A stretch of DNA of 64,000 nucleotides from DATKUC01 sp964577375 (lineage in GTDB: Bacteria > Spirochaetota > Spirochaetia > DSM-27196 > DATKUC01). A program made the translations under genes and the position numbers. Position 1 is the first letter of the stretch. Every line of letters starts with the position of its first letter. The stretch lies in the NCBI GenBank assembly GCA_964577375.1, contig CAZNYW010000003.1:1-64000 (forward strand). Reading direction: 5' to 3'. Under the pieces are notes generated by a model. It was not told where the DNA came from and ran no database searches. It saw only the letters and a program-made list of their open reading frames with translations. Positions 28,254-36,281 of the stretch are shown in pieces.

Positions 28254-30575
28254 ATGAAAAAAGCGATCCTGTCGCTCTCGCTTCTCATTGTAACAGCTTC
28301 AGTCCTTTTTTCAAGGTCCTACAAAGGTCCGGATCCTGCGCAGGCCGAGACATACCAGAAATCAATCGAAGCATTCTATCCACGCCTCGAGAGCTCGGCG
28401 GGCAGCAGGGCGACGATAGGCTTCATCGAAGATAAGCTCAAAGCGGACGGTATCAGCTATGTCGAGCAGGGGTTCAACGGCCTCGAGACCGACCACTCAT
28501 TCTCTCGCGTGATTTCGGTCACGATACCCGGCAATCTTCCCGACACACTGATTCTCGCAATTCCGGTCAACCACGATCTCTACGCCCGTAGGGGTGCATC
28601 GGGAGCCGCCGGAATTGCCGCGGGCATCGAGCTGGCAAAAAGTCTCTCCAGCAGCATGCCTCCGCTGACTGTGAGGATCCTGTTTCTTGGGGCCGAGGTT
28701 CCACTTCTGCCTGACCAGTCGGGTATCGAAGCGGGAGCAAACGGCGACTATCCGCTGGGGTCGAAGCTCTTCCTTCAGGGCTACTTCCCCGAGAGCGCGG
28801 TGGCCGTGCTCTACCTCGCCATCGACAGCGTCGGGGGCGGCATCGCGATCCGGCCCGGCGGAAAGGATCTGATGGCACCGTCGTGGCTTCTCAAGGGCGC
28901 CATCGAGGCGGCGCAGGAGGCCGGCCTCGACTTCAGTCTCGCGACCAACCGAATCCTCTCCTACCGGCTCGGCCACTCGGAGCAGTGGTCGCCGATAACG
29001 CCCTACCTTGCGCAGAATATACCTGCGGTGATGGTCACTGCCGGCGCGAGCCCGGCTTCTCCGGCGGCCACGAAGGACCCTTCGGCAGCTCCTGTCTCCA
29101 CTCCTGATGCCGGACTCTGGTATACGCGTCTTTTCACGATGGTGAACCGGTTCCTCTACGATCATCGCAACGGACTTTCGACCGACTGGGACCATCACTA
29201 TCTTGTCGTCAAACTTCGGGACACCTACATCTTCTTTGGAGAGCGCGCCGCGCTTGTTCTTCTCATGATCGTCGTCGGGATCGCCCTGGCCTACGGGGTA
29301 GCGTCGAGGAAACGTATCCGACGCTACGCGAGAACCGTCGCCCGCAACTTCTGGAACCTTCCGGTTCTGCTCGGCGTCATGTTCCTCTTTCTCCTGGCGT
29401 CGACGCTGATGCTGCAGGGATTCCTCGTCCTCCGCGACTATCCGTCGCTGTGGACTCACTACCCCGCCCTGTTCTTCGCGTGGAAGATTGCGCTCAGCCT
29501 TTTTCTCTCGACGATTGTCTTCCGGCTGCTGCGCCGGCTTCCGATTTCGCGGAACGGCAGCTTCTACTCGGCTGCTTCGCTGTTTTTTCTCTTTCTGGAC
29601 GTGGTCATCGCCGCAGTCATTAATCTCGCGTTCGTGACCTACTTCCTCTTCGGGTTCATCTTCTGTTTTCTGTTCACGGTCACCAGCATCCGCTGGCTGA
29701 AGTTCGTCCTTCTTGTTGCCAGTCCGATACTGCTGTTGAAGGCCGCCTGGGATGCGCTCTCGGTTCCCGAGCTCCAGCTTGTGCACGCGATGCTGCTCTC
29801 GCCCGTCCGCGGAAATCTGCTGCTCGCCTTTGTCACGCTCCCATTTCTCCTGATGGTGATCCGGATGGACTTCCTGATTCGTCATCCTGTTCGCGGACGC
29901 ACCAGCTTCGCTACGCTTCTGGCGATGCTCGCAACCGGGGCGGCCACCCTCGTCTTTGCCGGGTTTCTTCTCTTCCAGCATCCGTTCAACCCGGAAAACC
30001 CGCAGCCTGTTACGGTGATCCAGCATATCGACGAGGGCTCGGGAACCGACACTCTGAGCCTGACGAGCGCGGCGCCGCTCGGCAACCTCGCGTTCACCTA
30101 CGGAGACCAGGTCTTTTCGCTCCGCCGAGCCGGGCGCTCGCACAGCTTAACGCTGCCCGCCGGGCCGCGGCTCATCAGCATCGGCAGATCGCTTCACGCG
30201 TTTTTGGGTCGCGAGCAGACCTCATTGACGGTGTCGAGCAGCCCGAAGGCTCCCGCCGACATGCGGCTTTACAGCATCTCGGTGGGGCTGAGCTCGAGCG
30301 AGCCGCTGGTCATGTACGATGCGAACTATCCTTTCACCTATACCGCGGCGAATCGCGAGGTCGACCTCCACATCGGTGTCGATCCTCCAGCGCCGCTCAG
30401 AGTCGATTACACGCTGCCGGCCGGGAAGTCGCCCGCGGCGACGGTGACCGCAGGCTTCCTCAATCTTCCTGAGCCCTGTTTGCCGGAGCCCGGCAGCGCC
30501 AGCTACCGCTTCCTGCTTCGGACCCGGGTCACCGTTGAGGTTCCGCCGACTGAAATCGGCTCGTCGGGCCGGTGA
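28254..30575 (+). CDS. Polytopic membrane protein with degenerate M28-peptidase-like domain
   Basis: The 773-aa protein begins with a signal peptide (KKAILSLSLLIVTASVLFS). Residues about 25-290 follow the M28 aminopeptidase layout (TIGFIEDKLKADG, LILAIPVNHDLYARRGASGAAGI, VRILFLGAE, VAVLYLAIDSVGG), but the metal-ligand HxD, EE and later His positions are not conserved, so peptidase activity is doubtful. About eight membrane helices occupy residues 320-590, and a beta-rich domain ends the chain. The layout recalls endoplasmic-reticulum-metallopeptidase-like proteins. ATG 28239 is an alternative start. dinB follows after 28 bp. Confidence 0.6.
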   Translation: MKKAILSLSLLIVTASVLFSRSYKGPDPAQAETYQKSIEAFYPRLESSAGSRATIGFIEDKLKADGISYVEQGFNGLETDHSFSRVISVTIPGNLPDTLILAIPVNHDLYARRGASGAAGIAAGIELAKSLSSSMPPLTVRILFLGAEVPLLPDQSGIEAGANGDYPLGSKLFLQGYFPESAVAVLYLAIDSVGGGIAIRPGGKDLMAPSWLLKGAIEAAQEAGLDFSLATNRILSYRLGHSEQWSPITPYLAQNIPAVMVTAGASPASPAATKDPSAAPVSTPDAGLWYTRLFTMVNRFLYDHRNGLSTDWDHHYLVVKLRDTYIFFGERAALVLLMIVVGIALAYGVASRKRIRRYARTVARNFWNLPVLLGVMFLFLLASTLMLQGFLVLRDYPSLWTHYPALFFAWKIALSLFLSTIVFRLLRRLPISRNGSFYSAASLFFLFLDVVIAAVINLAFVTYFLFGFIFCFLFTVTSIRWLKFVLLVASPILLLKAAWDALSVPELQLVHAMLLSPVRGNLLLAFVTLPFLLMVIRMDFLIRHPVRGRTSFATLLAMLATGAATLVFAGFLLFQHPFNPENPQPVTVIQHIDEGSGTDTLSLTSAAPLGNLAFTYGDQVFSLRRAGRSHSLTLPAGPRLISIGRSLHAFLGREQTSLTVSSSPKAPADMRLYSISVGLSSSEPLVMYDANYPFTYTAANREVDLHIGVDPPAPLRVDYTLPAGKSPAATVTAGFLNLPEPCLPEPGSASYRFLLRTRVTVEVPPTEIGSSGR

Positions 30576-30603
30576 GCGACAGGACGCCGGCTTAGGAGCA
30601 TTC

Positions 30604-31818
30604 GTGACACCGGTCTTTTTCCACGTCGACATGGACGCCTTCTTCGCCTCGGTCGAGCAGCTTGACAATCCGGACCACCGCGGCAAACCGGTGATCGTCG
30701 GTGCAGCCCCTGGCCACAGAGGCGTCGTCTCCGCCTGTTCCTACGAAGCGAGGGAATTCGGAGTTCATTCGGCCATGCCCATATCGGAGGCGTTCCGGCG
30801 CTGCCCCAACGGTATCTTTCTCCCCGTCCGCATGGAGCGTTATCACGAGGTCTCGGAGCGCATTATGGCCATCTTCGAAAGCTTCACCCCTTCCGTGCAG
30901 CAGATCTCGGTGGACGAAGCATTTCTTGATATGAGCGGCACCGAAAGGCTGTTCGGTCCGGCGCTTGCGGCCGGGCGTCTTCTCAAGCAGACAGTCAGGC
31001 AGGCGGAAAACCTGTTGATCTCGGTGGGAATTGCACCCAGCCGTTATATCGCAAAGATCGCTTCCGCGCGCAGCAAGCCCGACGGCCTTCTGGAGGTCCG
31101 TCCGGGAGATGAAGAGAGCTTTGTTGCGGGACTTCGGCTGCGGGACCTCTGGGGCCTCGGGAAAAAGACCCTCGAGCGGCTGGCCGGCGAGGGGATCCAG
31201 ACAATCGGCGAGCTTAGAGAATACGAAGAGGAGGAGCTCGCCGCCATGTTCGGAAGTGCGGCCGGAGGCTACCTCTACCGGGTCTGCAGAGGCTCGGACC
31301 CCGGCATCTTTGCGGGGGAGCCGCGAAGCCGCTCGATCAGCGCGGAGACGACATTCGAGGCGGACGTCACCGAAAGAGAGGTGATCTCGCGTACGATCCT
31401 CGAGTTGAGCCAGACGGTGATGTACCGCATGCTCGCCGAGAAGCAGCGCTCACGGACCATCGCCATCAAGGTTCGCTACTGGGATTTCACCACAACGAAC
31501 GCGCAGCGGACGTTGACACGTCCGGTTGCTTCGGCAAAGGAGACTCACCAGGTCGCGATGGAGCTGCTCAGGTCGCGATGGAACGGCAGAACGCCGTTGC
31601 GGCTACTCGGAGTCGGCTGTGCGAACCTGGAGCGCGAGGGGAAGGAGGTGCAGCCGGAGCTGTTTACCGAAGAGGACGAGCGGGACCGGAGAATCGAGCA
31701 GACCGTGCTCGAACTGAAGCGGCGTTACGGCCGCATCCCGGTCCAGAAGGCGAGCCTCCTGGAGGGGGATGAGCGGTCGTCAAAGCGCAGACCCCCGCGG
31801 AAGCCGCGCGAAGAGTGA
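30604..31818 (+). CDS. dinB: DNA polymerase IV (DinB, Y-family)
   Basis: DinB copies past damaged bases. The 404-aa protein has FFHVDMDAFFASVEQ (metal Asp, steric gate), YEAREFGVHSAMP, QQISVDEAFLDMSGT (metal Asp-Glu), the GIAPSRYIAKIASARSKP block and the helix-hairpin-helix LWGLGKKTLERLAGEGI, with a little-finger domain to about residue 350. The end is a charged tail, with no obvious clamp motif I can name; QPELF near residue 360 could serve. GTG 30604 is set by AGGAG 7 nt upstream. No LexA box was recognised. Confidence 0.93.
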   Translation: MTPVFFHVDMDAFFASVEQLDNPDHRGKPVIVGAAPGHRGVVSACSYEAREFGVHSAMPISEAFRRCPNGIFLPVRMERYHEVSERIMAIFESFTPSVQQISVDEAFLDMSGTERLFGPALAAGRLLKQTVRQAENLLISVGIAPSRYIAKIASARSKPDGLLEVRPGDEESFVAGLRLRDLWGLGKKTLERLAGEGIQTIGELREYEEEELAAMFGSAAGGYLYRVCRGSDPGIFAGEPRSRSISAETTFEADVTEREVISRTILELSQTVMYRMLAEKQRSRTIAIKVRYWDFTTTNAQRTLTRPVASAKETHQVAMELLRSRWNGRTPLRLLGVGCANLEREGKEVQPELFTEEDERDRRIEQTVLELKRRYGRIPVQKASLLEGDERSSKRRPPRKPREE

Positions 31819-31827
31819 GCCGAAGAG

Positions 31828-32721
31828 CTATGACCAGTCGGCCAGATTCTTCTTTGCGTCCCGCAGAGTGCGGAGATCGCGGTCGGTCGGACTCGCCTTC
31901 TGGTTGATCATACGGATTGTCCGCTCGAGCAGTGCGTTCGCCTCCTGGCGGTCGCTCTCCGCCGGGATCGCAACCGTCCCTTCATAGTAGAAGCTGCGCT
32001 CGATGAGGTCGCGCGTTTCATTGAATTTCTTTTTCTCGTTCGGCTGCTCGTGAGCCCGTTTCTTAGCGTCCCAGTTGCGCTGGTGCAGGTAACGCGCCAG
32101 CTCGAGGTAGAAGCCGTAGTCCATCTCGGGATAGAGCCCCGCGCGGATGTCCCGCTCCTGCAGGTCGACCGCCTTTCGAGCAAGCGACACCGCATGTTCG
32201 ATACTTCCGAAAGAGATCGGCCAGCCGGGAAGCTTGGCGTACATCTGACCGAGAGCGTAGAAGGCCTTGGCATGATTGTTGTTGAGCTCGATGGTCTTGG
32301 TGAGAAGCTCCTTGATGGTCGGTACTGAATCCAGGCTCACCATGACACCCTTCAGCAGACCGATCCTTCCGATATTCCCGGACTTCCAGAAATAGCCTTC
32401 CGGATTAGTGGGGTCCGCGGCGATGGCCTTGTCGGCGTAGGCGACGCCGTGGTCGTAGATCGCGAGGACCTGCTCCTTGGACTTGCCGGTGTCGTGCTCG
32501 CGGTCAGCGATGTTGAGAGACTCACGGGAGAGCCTGACGTAGATGTCGGCCCTCTCCGCCGGCGTGGCAGCTGAGGGAAGCACCCGAAGCAGCAGATTCT
32601 GGGCGCTCTCGTAACTGCCCGCGGTGTCGAGTGCGTCCGCGCGCTGCAGATCGGAGCTCTGTGCGTAGAGCACCCCTGCAAGCGACAGTGCGGTGAACAG
32701 TGCGATGATTGTAATCCTCAA
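31828..32721 (-). CDS. Periplasmic TPR-repeat protein
   Basis: The 297-aa protein has a clear signal peptide (RITIIALFTALSLAGVLYA) and is otherwise helical. Repeats such as YADKAIAADPTNPEGYFWKSG and LTKTIELNNNHAKAFYALGQMYAK match tetratricopeptide units, which usually mediate protein contacts. The layout resembles exported TPR proteins of spirochaetes but I cannot name an orthologue. The start is TTG with GGAGGA about 9 nt upstream. It follows the GAF gene with a 19-bp gap. Confidence 0.7.
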   Translation of the reverse strand: MRITIIALFTALSLAGVLYAQSSDLQRADALDTAGSYESAQNLLLRVLPSAATPAERADIYVRLSRESLNIADREHDTGKSKEQVLAIYDHGVAYADKAIAADPTNPEGYFWKSGNIGRIGLLKGVMVSLDSVPTIKELLTKTIELNNNHAKAFYALGQMYAKLPGWPISFGSIEHAVSLARKAVDLQERDIRAGLYPEMDYGFYLELARYLHQRNWDAKKRAHEQPNEKKKFNETRDLIERSFYYEGTVAIPAESDRQEANALLERTIRMINQKASPTDRDLRTLRDAKKNLADWS

Positions 32722-32740
32722 TTTCGTATCCTCCTCGTTG

Positions 32741-33226
32741 TCAGGGGAAGTCTATGGGGATGAGCTGTTCTGCCGTGCGTGCCAGCTCTTCGAGAAATAC
32801 CGTATCAGCTTCAGTGAAGGCATCCCGCCGATGGCTGTCGATGTCGATTTCACCGACAACGGTGCCCTCGCGGAAAATCGGTACGACGATTTCGGATTTG
32901 ACCTTTATGCTGCAGGAGAGGTAGTTGTCCTCTTTCGACACGTCCTTGACCACGAAGGTTGACCTTGTTTCGGCGGCTTGACCGCATATTCCTCTTCCGT
33001 ACTCGATATGCGTGTGCTCCGTCGGCTCGCCGGCGAAAGGTCCGAGAACGAGAGTGCGGGTTCCCGGCAGCGCTAAATAGAAGCCTACCCAGTTGTAGTG
33101 AGAAATCAGTTCGTGGAGTGCATCCGCAATTTCCTGGAGCTTCCCCGGCCCATCGTTGTCCCCGTCGAGTATGTCTACGAGTTTCCGCCTGACCGCGGAT
33201 GACTGATTGGTGAAAGCTTCCGGCAC
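32741..33226 (-). CDS. GAF-domain protein, probable free methionine-(R)-sulfoxide reductase (fRMsr)
   Basis: The 161-aa protein is one GAF domain with the fRMsr layout: NWVGFYLA, LGPFAGEPTEHTHIEYGRGICGQA (in two pieces) and YLSCSIKVKSEIVVPIF ... GEIDIDS. Cys81 in GRGICG and Cys105 before SEIVVP match two of the three cysteines of the E. coli enzyme; the third is absent (EHTHI). It would reduce free Met-R-sulfoxide. The start is GTG, with a G-rich SD and a TATAAT promoter upstream. Confidence 0.75.
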   Translation of the reverse strand: MPEAFTNQSSAVRRKLVDILDGDNDGPGKLQEIADALHELISHYNWVGFYLALPGTRTLVLGPFAGEPTEHTHIEYGRGICGQAAETRSTFVVKDVSKEDNYLSCSIKVKSEIVVPIFREGTVVGEIDIDSHRRDAFTEADTVFLEELARTAEQLIPIDFP

Positions 33227-33248
33227 CGTTATACCCCCAGGAACGATC

Positions 33249-33277
33249 TTGAAGAATTATACTGATCCACATACGAT
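33249..33277 (+). promoter_or_regulatory. Promoter of dapL
   Basis: TTGAAG (33249-33254), a 17-bp spacer and TACGAT (33272-33277) precede an AGGAGG Shine-Dalgarno (33286-33291). It overlaps the divergent promoter of the GAF gene almost completely. Confidence 0.5.
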
Positions 33278-33283
33278 AGTCCA
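33256..33283 (-). promoter_or_regulatory. Promoter of the GAF/fRMsr gene
   Basis: On the minus strand TGGACT (33278-33283), a 16-bp spacer and a perfect TATAAT (33256-33261) give a start near 33249 and a leader of about 22 nt before the GTG at 33226. Confidence 0.5.
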
Positions 33284-33296
33284 TCAGGAGGCCCCT

Positions 33297-34520
33297 TTGA
33301 TACGCGTCAACGAGCACTACAGCCTGCTGCGCTCTTCCTACCTGTTCTCCACCATCGCCAGAAAGATCGAAGAATATCAGTCGAAGCACGATGGCGCCGA
33401 CATCATCCGGCTCGGAATCGGAGACGTCACCCGGGCACTGCCGGCGGCGCTGGTGGAGGCGTTTCACGCCGGTGTGGAAGAGATGAGCCGCGACGAAACG
33501 TTCCGCGGCTACGGCCCGGAACAGGGCTACCCCTTCCTCCGTAACGCGATTGCCGAAGGGGACTACCGGTCCCGGGGCGTCCGTATCGACCCCGATGAGA
33601 TCTTCATCAGCGACGGGGCGAAGTGTGATACCGGTAACTTCCAGGAGCTCTTCTCACAGGATGCCCGCGTTGCGGTTCCGGATCCGGTCTACCCGGTTTA
33701 TGTGGATACGAACGTCATGGCAGGACGGGCCGGCGCATGGAAGGAGGGCAGGTACGACGGGCTCGTTTATCTCGATTCGACCTCGGCTAACAATTACGTA
33801 CCTTCCCCTCCGGCGGGACAGGTCGATCTCATCTACCTCTGTTTTCCCAACAATCCGACCGGCGTAACGGCAACCCGCGAACAGCTGGCCGCGTGGGTAT
33901 CCTACGCCAGGGAAAACCACGCGCTCATCCTTTACGACGCCGCATATGAAGCGTTCATCCGCGACGAGAGCATTCCCCACTCCATCTTCGAGATCCCGGG
34001 CGCACGCGAGGTCGCGGTTGAGTTCCGCAGCTTCTCGAAGACTGCCGGATTCACCGGCACCCGCTGCGCGTTCACCGTGATTCCCGCCGAGTGCAGTGTC
34101 TTCGACGGCGACGGGAAGCCGGTTCCGCTGCGGACGCTCTGGAACCGGCGGCATACCACGAAGTTCAACGGCGTATCCTATCCCGTGCAGCGGGCGGCGG
34201 CTGCAGTCTATACGCCTGAAGGGACCGGCCAGGTACGCGAAGTGCTCGACTACTACCTGGAAAATGCGCGGCTGATCCGCGAGAAGATGCAGACGCTCGG
34301 ATACACCTGCGTCGGGGGAGACAACTCACCCTACATCTGGGTCGAGGTGCGCGAGGATTCGTGGGAGTTCTTCGACAGGCTTCTCGACCGCGCGCAGGTT
34401 GTCTGCACGCCGGGGGCGGGATTCGGACTCTGCGGTGAAAGGCACGCCCGCATAAGCGCGTTCAACCACCGCGAAAAGGTGCTCGAAGCGCTCGATCGTA
34501 TCGAGCGGGTACTCGCCTGA
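33297..34520 (+). CDS. dapL: LL-diaminopimelate aminotransferase (DapL)
   Basis: DapL converts tetrahydrodipicolinate directly to LL-diaminopimelate, bypassing the acylated intermediates of lysine and DAP synthesis. The 407-aa protein begins with the family hallmark IRVNEHYSLLRSSYLFSTIARK and has DGAKCDTGNFQELFS, CFPNNPTG, YDAAYEAFI and the PLP-Lys segment FRSFSKTAGFTGTR (Lys about 248). TTG 33297 with AGGAGG 5 nt upstream gives the expected N-terminus. The C-terminal GAGFGLCGERHARISAF fits DapL. It also supplies MurE's possible substrate. Confidence 0.93.
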   Translation: MIRVNEHYSLLRSSYLFSTIARKIEEYQSKHDGADIIRLGIGDVTRALPAALVEAFHAGVEEMSRDETFRGYGPEQGYPFLRNAIAEGDYRSRGVRIDPDEIFISDGAKCDTGNFQELFSQDARVAVPDPVYPVYVDTNVMAGRAGAWKEGRYDGLVYLDSTSANNYVPSPPAGQVDLIYLCFPNNPTGVTATREQLAAWVSYARENHALILYDAAYEAFIRDESIPHSIFEIPGAREVAVEFRSFSKTAGFTGTRCAFTVIPAECSVFDGDGKPVPLRTLWNRRHTTKFNGVSYPVQRAAAAVYTPEGTGQVREVLDYYLENARLIREKMQTLGYTCVGGDNSPYIWVEVREDSWEFFDRLLDRAQVVCTPGAGFGLCGERHARISAFNHREKVLEALDRIERVLA

Positions 34521-34540
34521 CACGCCCCGTCTGAAGCCGA

Positions 34541-35041
34541 TCAGGACTGCAGCTCCTGGACGAGCGCGTCGAATATGGTGAGCATGTCGCCCGTGGTCTT
34601 CCGCAGGCGCGAGGAGAGGATCTGCGCCAGCACTCTCGTAATGGGGAGTCCGATCTGGGGATGGTTGTTTCCGAGCGCAAGGAAGTCACGTTTTTCGATG
34701 ACCAGAAACTCTGAGTCTTCCCGCGTCACGACGGTAGCCGACCGCTTGTCGTCGTCAATGAGGGCAAGCTCGCCGAAGAAGACGTTGTCCTGCGCGCGCA
34801 GTACCACTACCGTGTAGTCGTCGCCGGCGCGGGTGCGCTTCTTGATCTCGACCGCTCCAGAATAGACGATATACATTTCACTGCCGACGTCCCCTTCGGC
34901 GATCACGGCGTGCCCGCTTGCCACCGAGCGAGACTTGCAGATTTCCTGAAGCCGGGCGAGATTCTCGGGGCTGTCCTTGATCGCGGCAAACAGCGGGATC
35001 TGCTTCAACCGGGTCCCGACCGCTTCGTTTGAAAAGGACAT
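34541..35041 (-). CDS. Stand-alone cyclic-nucleotide-binding protein next to a K+ channel
   Basis: The 166-aa protein is a single CNB domain with no DNA-binding or membrane part. The phosphate-binding cassette reads FFGELALIDDDKRSATVVT (88-106), with Gly90, Glu91, Arg100 and Ala102 in the positions used to hold cAMP/cGMP, so it should bind ligand. It starts 3 bp after the channel stop with GAGGGG as SD, so the two are co-translated. The inference is that it acts as the separate ligand-sensing subunit of that channel. Confidence 0.85.
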   Translation of the reverse strand: MSFSNEAVGTRLKQIPLFAAIKDSPENLARLQEICKSRSVASGHAVIAEGDVGSEMYIVYSGAVEIKKRTRAGDDYTVVVLRAQDNVFFGELALIDDDKRSATVVTREDSEFLVIEKRDFLALGNNHPQIGLPITRVLAQILSSRLRKTTGDMLTIFDALVQELQS

Positions 35042-35044
35042 CTT

Positions 35045-36211
35045 TTACCCCTCGACCCGCTCGAGGACGATGCCGAGCGAATGCCGTTGAATCACGTACT
35101 CGTCCTTCGGAACGAACACCGGCCGGTTCACCTCGAGCTCCTTCACCTTCTGCAGGTTGTTGATCAGTCGGGAAACGTCGGAGGTTTTCTGCGCCTCACG
35201 AAGAGCGAGCATCTTCATCCGGTGCGGCGAGCCGGTGTTCTCGAGCAGCCCGATGAGCACACGGTTGGTCCCGGCAGGCAGACTGCTGCGATAGTCATGA
35301 TAGGTCTTCCCTACGTAGTCCGTCGGTATCTCCACCGTCAGCAGGTGAGATTCGCTTTCACTGCTCTTCAGCAGGCTGTGGATGATGTGGGACATGCCGT
35401 TCGTCGCCGAGCTCGACGCGATCATCTGCCGCGCGAAGTCGCGGCTGTAAAGTATCTCGTCGCATAGGGCCTGTTGAAGATAGCTTTCGTATTTCCGGTC
35501 AAGAATCTCCGCGCAGATGTAGACGTCCTTCGCCATTGCACGGATGGTCAGCACGGTCATTACGGTCTTGGAATCGACCTCCGTTACCGCCGAGCTCTCG
35601 AGCGTGTCAGCGAGGATGAGTACCTTCCGCGCCTCCCGGACGTTCGCCCGGGTCAGAGCCAGCTCGGAAAAATAGTCGCCCCTTACGAACTTGAGCCCCT
35701 TCAGGTCGGTCTCTTCCCGCAGCGCCTCGACCCTCTCCGGATCGACGTTCGAAACAAGAACCACGCGGTCGGCATCGAGGTCCCGCCACACCTGCAGGAT
35801 GTCCAGCAGCGTCTCCTTCAAATCCTCCTTCCACCCACAGACCACCAGGTGGTCTCTCACCCGCTTGTAATCCATCAGACCTCTCCTTGCCTTCGTGTTC
35901 CGCTCGACGAGCAATGAAGCGAGTGTACCGGACAGGAGGCTCATCGCGCCGATGCCGAAAAAGATGGTGACCACCGCGATTATCCGCCCGCCGGTGGTGA
36001 TCGGCACCTTGTCGCCGTAACCTGTCGTGCTGAAGGTAATGATTGTCCACCAGAGTCCGTCGAGGAAGGTCGAGAACTCCCTGTTTCGCCCCTCTTCGAA
36101 GAGCACCATGAAGATGCTCGCGGCGAGAAAAAGGAAGAGGAACAGCGCTACCGGCCCTGCCGAACGGGACGTTCTGAGAAAAAGCAGAATCCGCTCGAGC
36201 TTTCGCTTCAT
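35045..36211 (-). CDS. Two-helix potassium channel with RCK-like domain
   Basis: The 388-aa protein has helix 1 (19-38), a pore loop with the K+ selectivity filter TTGYGD at 62-67, helix 2 (about 72-97), and a cytoplasmic RCK/TrkA-N-like domain from about 118 (DHLVVCGWKEDLKETLLDIL, VVLVSNVDPERVEALREE, KFVRGDYFSE). The first glycine-rich nucleotide loop is reduced to CGWKED, so NAD binding is doubtful. A C-terminal TrkA-C-like region ends it. The gene directly precedes the separate CNB protein. Confidence 0.87.
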   Translation of the reverse strand: MKRKLERILLFLRTSRSAGPVALFLFLFLAASIFMVLFEEGRNREFSTFLDGLWWTIITFSTTGYGDKVPITTGGRIIAVVTIFFGIGAMSLLSGTLASLLVERNTKARRGLMDYKRVRDHLVVCGWKEDLKETLLDILQVWRDLDADRVVLVSNVDPERVEALREETDLKGLKFVRGDYFSELALTRANVREARKVLILADTLESSAVTEVDSKTVMTVLTIRAMAKDVYICAEILDRKYESYLQQALCDEILYSRDFARQMIASSSATNGMSHIIHSLLKSSESESHLLTVEIPTDYVGKTYHDYRSSLPAGTNRVLIGLLENTGSPHRMKMLALREAQKTSDVSRLINNLQKVKELEVNRPVFVPKDEYVIQRHSLGIVLERVEG

Positions 36212-36214
36212 TTC

Positions 36215-36236
36215 GACCCCTTCCGCAGACGGGGTC
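36215..36236 (-). promoter_or_regulatory. Hairpin covering the Shine-Dalgarno of the K+ channel gene
   Basis: GACCCC (36215-36220) and GGGGTC (36231-36236) form a 6-bp stem with a 10-nt loop. On the minus strand the arm nearest the ATG is part of the likely SD GGAAGGGG, so folding would hide the ribosome site. The 70-bp gap holds no other clear signal. Confidence 0.35.
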
Positions 36237-36281
36237 TTCGGACAATTCGCATGTCTAAAGCATCGGCCGATTCGCCGGCTT

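Noticed and set aside
28497..30143. A 548-codon open frame on the minus strand opposite the M28-like gene
   Set aside because: The translation is very rich in Arg, Glu and Gln without hydrophobic blocks or motifs, as expected for the complement of a membrane protein gene in G+C-rich DNA. The plus-strand gene has a signal peptide, helices and a promoter.
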